Source: Takakia lepidozioides (lineage: Eukaryota; Streptophyta; Takakiopsida; Takakiales; Takakiaceae). From it: a DNA stretch of 60,000 bases. The DNA is taken from contig CM060734.1 of assembly GCA_030704615.1 (NCBI GenBank), positions 45,588,042 to 45,648,041 of the forward strand. The letters are read 5' to 3'. The notes under the pieces are model-generated. The model was not told the origin of the DNA. It saw only the letters and a list, made by a program, of their open reading frames with translations, and did no database searches. Made by a program: the position numbers and the translations under genes. Positions 57,022-60,000 of the stretch are shown piece by piece (the stretch's first letter is position 1; each line of letters starts with the position of its first letter).

Positions 57022-59723
57022 CTACTTTTCATAATCCATCACACAACGGATGCACCCTCCTTTATTCAGAAGTTCGAATGCCTGATTGATTTCAGAAAAG
57101 GGCAGCTTGTGCGTAATGTAATGATCCAGATTGATTACCTGCACCACAAAAGCAGATGCCAACAGCATTACGCTACAGCACTTGAGCAGAGCGGACGGGG
57201 TAGGGACACGCGTTGAGTCACACTGGCAAGCATGCTTTTGTAGTGCAACTACCTTACACTGATGTGACACTGCCAGCCAACAACATAGTACCGATAGAAA
57301 TAAACTACATAGAGAGAGGAAGCAAGAAAGAAATGTACTACCAAGTTCATGGAGGCGAGATTGAGTGATTAGAGGAAACAAAGTCACTAAGTCAAAAGGG
57401 CAGAGCATGAAGCTGGATTCTAAATTGCAAACTCTGAATAGTACAACTATCTGTTTCCCACAAGAAACATACCCCTTTTATGCACTTATCGACCAGGTCT
57501 GGTAGCTCTGTCCGGCCTCTGTACCCTCCAAAGAGTCCAGATGTCCACACGCGCCCCCACAAGAGTGAGCCTGGGTGGAATGCAACCCTTTGTGACGATT
57601 CCACAAGCCCTAAGATCACTGAAACTCCCCCACCCTGTTCATGCCCATTTTTAGCATTGCCAACATCATCTCCCCCATCTTTTTATAAGGAGGAATAAGG
57701 GCAAAACTGCAGATCAAACTCTACTAAAATCCTCGTCCCAACATATGATAGAAGCTATAAAGGGAACTGCCGAAGAAATGAAGCCACCAAGGCACTAGAA
57801 GAGACCCCAAGGTCCAAAACAAAGCCCAGAGCCCTTGGGAAACAAGAAGCCCAAGCTTCTCAAATAGTGATGAGCACAAGCCACCTTCAGAACCAAAATT
57901 CAGAAGATTATTCTTGTCTTTGTCATTCTTTCTTCATTCTCTCTGCCCATCTTTGAGCGACTCAAGAACAGGTCCTCACACCCTACAGGTTTACACAGGA
58001 GATGGAATAAGAAAGTAGGATGTATCCAATTCGTTCCAACGGAGGAAGTGGAGACACAACATTTCTTCTTCTCATGGCCTGTACTATAAGATGCAAGGAA
58101 GACAATGGTGTCTTTTGAGATTCAGCTCGTCCCTAGCAGAGTCCTTGAGTTTTGAGAGCCCGTAGTTCTAAGTGGTTTTTACCTGCATTTGTGCAATGTT
58201 CGGTGTTATTTTGTACTGTGGTTCTCCTGTGTTCTTCTACTCTTTCCCATGGGATCACCATGAACGTCATACAGTTTCTTTCTTTCTCTTTCTCTCACTA
58301 TCGCCACAAGGCTACGGAAAACAACGTCTTATGAGTACATTCTTTCTCTCACTAGGTCCTTCTGTCTCGCACACGTTGCTTGATTACTTGAAAAATTCAT
58401 CTGCATGATGCAACTTCAGAAAACACCAAAACCAACGTTATCATGGGAGTGAAAGAAATGGAAGAGTACCGGTTTGCAGCACTCCAAAGCAGAGGAGATG
58501 ACCCCAGGATCCCCCGTACAGTCAAAGCTATAATCCACCCCACCATCTGTCATTTCATTGATAACCTGTTCCCACAAAGATATACCGAATGATAAACGCG
58601 CAATCTTTGACTTGGCTTCTTTGTTCATGAGCTTAACAGAGAAGGAATAGTATTATTATGTGCACAGAGACCCATAAGACCGAAGTGGCCATGAGAAGAA
58701 AAACAGAAACCATCAAACCCAAACAGTGTATATTAAGATTGAGAGAGAGTACTCATAAGATTTTGTTGGGAGAGAGGGAGACAGAGTGAGAGAAAGATAG
58801 AACTTTATAACGTCCACAGGAGATCCTGAGGGGGCACACGGGCAGGGGACAAATGGGTCAAGCAACAAGGAACCACTTCAGAAAGCATCAAATGACAACA
58901 GACACAGGAAGTGAGAGACATAGAGAATATATTCATAAGACTTTGTTTGTCATAGCCTTGTGGCCTCAGAGACATAGAGCGAAAGGAAAATAGCAACTTT
59001 ATGGTACCCACAAGGGGCCAGAAGGGCCCATGGAAGGGACAGATGGAAAGTAGTTTCAGTTCTGACAAACCTTTTCAATGGGCTTGTCAAATGCATTTGT
59101 ATTCAGTGTGTCTGTCAGCCCAAACTCCATCGCTGCCACCCTCCCGTATACACTTTCAGTACTTCTACGCCTGGTCAAGCCCACTCATTACACATGTTTA
59201 AGAGAAGGGAAAATTAGCACTTCTTAGTCCAGCCCATCCCGACATACCGCGTGCAAGTTTTCCGGCATCTCTGGCAACTCCAATGATGCGAGATGCCCCA
59301 GATACCTTTGCGGCTTCCACTACCTGCAGACATAGGCAACTGGTTCACCACAACACTTCACAAAAGAATAATAGAAAAATCCATTGCTACCTTTCAGTCT
59401 TTATGAAAACTCCAAAGATGGACTGTAACATTATCTACTAACGAGACCAAATTGGCAGCAGTAAACTTTGACCATAAAGCTGTCTTGGTGACCCACTCCT
59501 CCCGCTGTTTTCATGACAGCAATGGCGTTGAAGTTATGGGAATCCAAAGAACATCTCAAAGCTAAAGAGTGACTATTTCCTTGTGATGGAATGTAACATT
59601 GCTTCCTTGGACTGATCCAAAGAGAAAAGAAAGCACTTACAGCAAGGCCAATAGTTCCCAAACCGAACACCGCCACCGTGGATTTGGGGTGTATTTTTGC
59701 AATCTTCCATGCCGATCCAACTC
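57022..59723 (-). CDS. Medium-chain alcohol dehydrogenase, 3' half
   Basis: Five exons of a zinc-type ADH are seen, in gene order. 59723-59641 ([20 protein letters not shown], then GLGTIGLA) holds the GxGxxG nucleotide-binding loop. 59323-59248 is [15 protein letters not shown]. 58618-58470 is [20 protein letters not shown] then SALECCKP. 57634-57473 is [20 protein letters not shown] then [15 protein letters not shown]. 57138-57022 is [20 protein letters not shown] then GGCIRCV and TAG. Most borders are GT/AG and phases agree if the third exon starts after ACAAAG. The catalytic zinc and first-half exons lie beyond the right edge. The pattern fits plant ADH-like/class III proteins that oxidise alcohols with NAD. 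The block order is complete, so the gene may be functional. Introns hold dispersed repeats. Confidence 0.85.
58300..58345 (+). repeat. Short dispersed repeat (GCCACAAGGCTACGG)
   Basis: CGCCACAAGGCTACGGAAAA, then CAACGTCTTATGAGTACATTC, recurs in reverse complement at about 58926-58962, and a related form lies at 21538-21575. All are followed by T/C-rich sequence. It is probably the tail of a retroposon family. Confidence 0.6.
58926..58962 (-). repeat. Short dispersed repeat, inverted copy
   Basis: The minus strand reads GCCACAAGGCTATGACAAAC then AAAGTCTTATGAATATATTC, matching the 58300 copy in opposite orientation. Both lie in introns of the ADH gene. Confidence 0.6.
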
Positions 59724-60000
59724 CTGCATGCATGAACATGCAGAACAGGTAGACAACATGTGATGTAAATACAAGGTGAATAGACATGAAAAGCATGAAC
59801 ATTCAAAAGTTGAGTGGGAAAACTGGACAAGAAGTATGTAATGATATTGACCTCAAAAAATGAAAAGCTGGCCAAGTGAACCTATGCAGGCTGGATATTC
59901 TGGCAGAAATAGAAACTTTACTACATCCACTGCAAGCCAGAAAGGCCTATGCAAGCAGAGCAAGTACCAAAAAAGTTTGAATCTGAAAAACCCTTTAACA
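59724..60000. other. ADH intron at the window edge
   Basis: This lies upstream of the GLGTIGLA exon on the minus strand. No further ADH exon can be recognised before the window ends, so it is read as intron. Confidence 0.5.

Overview
The window is nuclear DNA of a seedless land plant, most likely a fern or lycophyte. The signs are GT-AG introns, long repeat-filled spacers, DYW-type PPR proteins, an OSB-type organellar DNA-binding exon, a chloroplast-type ankyrin protein and Mutator-like (MULE) elements. I cannot name the species from sequence alone. Conventional genes are few and mostly small; most of the window is mobile or duplicated DNA.

Layout. 0-1.7 kb: a decayed FCP1/HAD-type phosphatase fragment and a tRNA-like SINE candidate. 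1.74-19.02 kb: one 17,275-bp MULE, flanked by a perfect 9-bp target duplication (TTTGTGCAA). Its terminal inverted repeats start with about 250 bp of GC-rich sequence and continue inward as kilobase-scale tandem arrays built on GGGTTACA/TGTAACCC. Inside are a frameshifted MULE transposase (+ strand; DDE and SWIM motifs readable) and a convergent minus-strand gene with an N-terminal zinc finger and a probable ULP1/C48-type protease end. Nearly all non-coding DNA of the element, including introns, is made of the same motif.

19-27.8 kb: a LINE remnant, a VMA22/CCDC115-like V-ATPase assembly factor (minus), a MYCBP/AMY-1-like protein (plus, divergent from the previous gene) and tRNA-Lys(UUU). 27.8-34.9 kb: a patchwork of PPR-DYW pseudogene pieces, OSB exon copies, an MFS/nodulin-like exon and dispersed repeats. 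34.9-38.8 kb: a non-LTR retrotransposon with N-terminal zinc finger, reverse transcriptase and restriction-like endonuclease, broken by a few stops. 40.5-44.3 kb: an EMB506/AKRP-like ankyrin gene with a DDI1 UBA exon lodged in one intron. 45.3-49.1 kb: a second PPR/OSB patchwork, arranged as an inverted pair. 50.4-52.5 kb: a 2-oxoglutarate/Fe(II) dioxygenase. 54.7-55.8 kb: a coiled-coil protein. 57.0-59.7 kb: the 3' half of a medium-chain alcohol dehydrogenase (minus) that runs off the right edge.

The active-looking genes are unrelated housekeeping or metabolic genes. The coherent system here is the giant MULE: two convergent genes between array-bearing termini, as in MuDR or the ULP1-carrying KI-MULEs, but with satellite-like arrays as terminal repeats and intron filler. 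Exon limits were read by eye from splice consensus and conserved protein blocks. Differences between the two termini cluster in homopolymers, so some frameshifts may be assembly errors.
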